22,629 nt of DNA, taken from positions 1-22,629 of the IMG/VR virus record IMGVR_UViG_3300032288_001615, one strand, 5' to 3'. Below are positions 22,184-22,629 of this stretch, piece by piece; position 1 is the stretch's first letter, and each line of letters begins with the position of its first letter. Below the pieces are notes generated by a model that was not told where the DNA came from, searched no databases, and worked only from the letters and a program-made list of their open reading frames with translations. The position numbers and the translations under genes were made by a program. The stretch comes from a virus.

Positions 22184-22629
22184 GGAAACGCTCCATTATA
22201 TTTTTCATTCATAACTCCGTTACCATAGTAAAAGAATTCCGGTTTAACTGAGCCTTCGTTGCCAGCAACACGATAGTTTACAGTATATTTACCCGTACAA
22301 TTATAGTTAGGTAAGTTCTGAGACAACACCTGAAACCAAACTCTGTCTTGTCCCCAACCGCCATGCCATACAGATGCCAATTTTACTGCATATTCAGTTT
22401 TAAGGCAATAGCAGTTTGTATCAATATGGTTATAATCACCAGAAAATACTTTAAACTTACCTAAAGATTCACAATTATCTTTACATAAGAAGTTACCATC
22501 TTTGTCGGTTATATTTCGTAAAGAATGTGACCAATCTTTCTTATTGATTTCAATTTCTTCAATACAGTTTTTTACGTGGTCTTTTTCCAACCAACAATCT
22601 TGGTCTAGATATAGTACATATTTGGTATC
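22171..22629 (-). CDS. Glycosyltransferase family 2-like, GT-A (partial, N-terminus off window)
   Basis: The frame is open to the right edge, so the start lies beyond the window; an internal TTG at 22590 is not a likely start. The first visible residues are DTKYVLYLDQDCWLEK, with a D-x-D metal motif (DQD) at the end of the nucleotide-binding fold. Later come TEYAVKLASVWHGGWGQDRVWFQVL (an acidic G-Q-D-R motif where GT2 enzymes have ED) and a short C-terminal part, FFYYGNGVMNEKYNGAFPW. About 152 residues are visible. It belongs to the glycan cluster and overlaps the oxygenase gene. Confidence 0.85.
   Translation of the reverse strand, partial: DTKYVLYLDQDCWLEKDHVKNCIEEIEINKKDWSHSLRNITDKDGNFLCKDNCESLGKFKVFSGDYNHIDTNCYCLKTEYAVKLASVWHGGWGQDRVWFQVLSQNLPNYNCTGKYTVNYRVAGNEGSVKPEFFYYGNGVMNEKYNGAFPWRK

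Noticed and set aside
1-22629. CRISPR array, insertion sequence or integrase/attachment site
   Set aside because: No regularly spaced repeats, transposase or integrase motifs were seen; the only direct repeat noted is the in-frame EF-hand-like duplication.

Overview
This window is part of an AT-rich genome of a tailed phage of the T4-like myovirus type, most likely aquatic. The evidence for this is a T4 gp61-type primase next to ThyX and a class I ribonucleotide reductase, a T4-type late promoter (TATAAATA), a block of head/virion proteins of the kind seen in marine T4-like phages (cyanophages and relatives), and a GH19 endolysin with a two-component spanin, which implies a Gram-negative host. 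The host cannot be named from this sequence. Every supported gene lies on the minus strand, packed with ATGA or TGATG start/stop overlaps, and there are no tRNAs. The only gap over 50 bases (15294-15403) is a promoter region.

Reading in the direction of transcription (high to low coordinates), 22629-15404 is a glycan module. It holds a GT-A glycosyltransferase cut by the window edge, a 2-oxoglutarate/Fe(II) oxygenase, a glycosyltransferase, two SAM-methyltransferase-type proteins (one with a large C-terminal extension), another glycosyltransferase-like protein, an APH/choline-kinase-like kinase, a sugar nucleotidyltransferase fused to a HAD phosphatase, and a final transferase-like protein. 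Together they look able to activate, transfer and decorate a sugar on a phage or host surface molecule.

The gap 15294-15403 carries a perfect consensus sigma70 promoter (TTGACA, 17 bp, TGATATAAT) immediately followed by a T4 late promoter. It drives 15293-7162, a head/structural block: a very His-rich covalent-nucleotidyltransferase (ligase-fold) protein, a NadR-like nucleotidylyltransferase plus P-loop kinase fusion with a disordered tail, a small basic protein, two large charged proteins (one with duplicated EF-hand/dockerin-like loops), a glycine/alanine-rich virion protein and two conserved unknowns. Four of these proteins begin with a peptide resembling the capsid-targeting peptide of T4 internal head proteins. 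This suggests a set of enzymes packaged in the head and injected with the DNA.

The block 7161-3205 is a lysis and periplasm cassette: i-spanin, o-spanin lipoprotein, a possible 15-codon CxxC mini-gene, the Fe-S assembly genes iscU and erpA, a GH19 endolysin, a secreted SNase nuclease, and small secreted or membrane proteins that include holin candidates. The Fe-S pair inside a lysis cassette is notable. The last part, 3160-1, is nucleotide and DNA metabolism: primase, thyX and an nrdA that lacks the ATP-cone and runs off the left edge.

The most unusual signals are the capsid-targeting-like N-termini on enzymes, the head-gene promoter pair, and a sharply bounded third-codon-position GC island that coincides with a possible overprinted ORF inside the nucleotidyltransferase-kinase gene.
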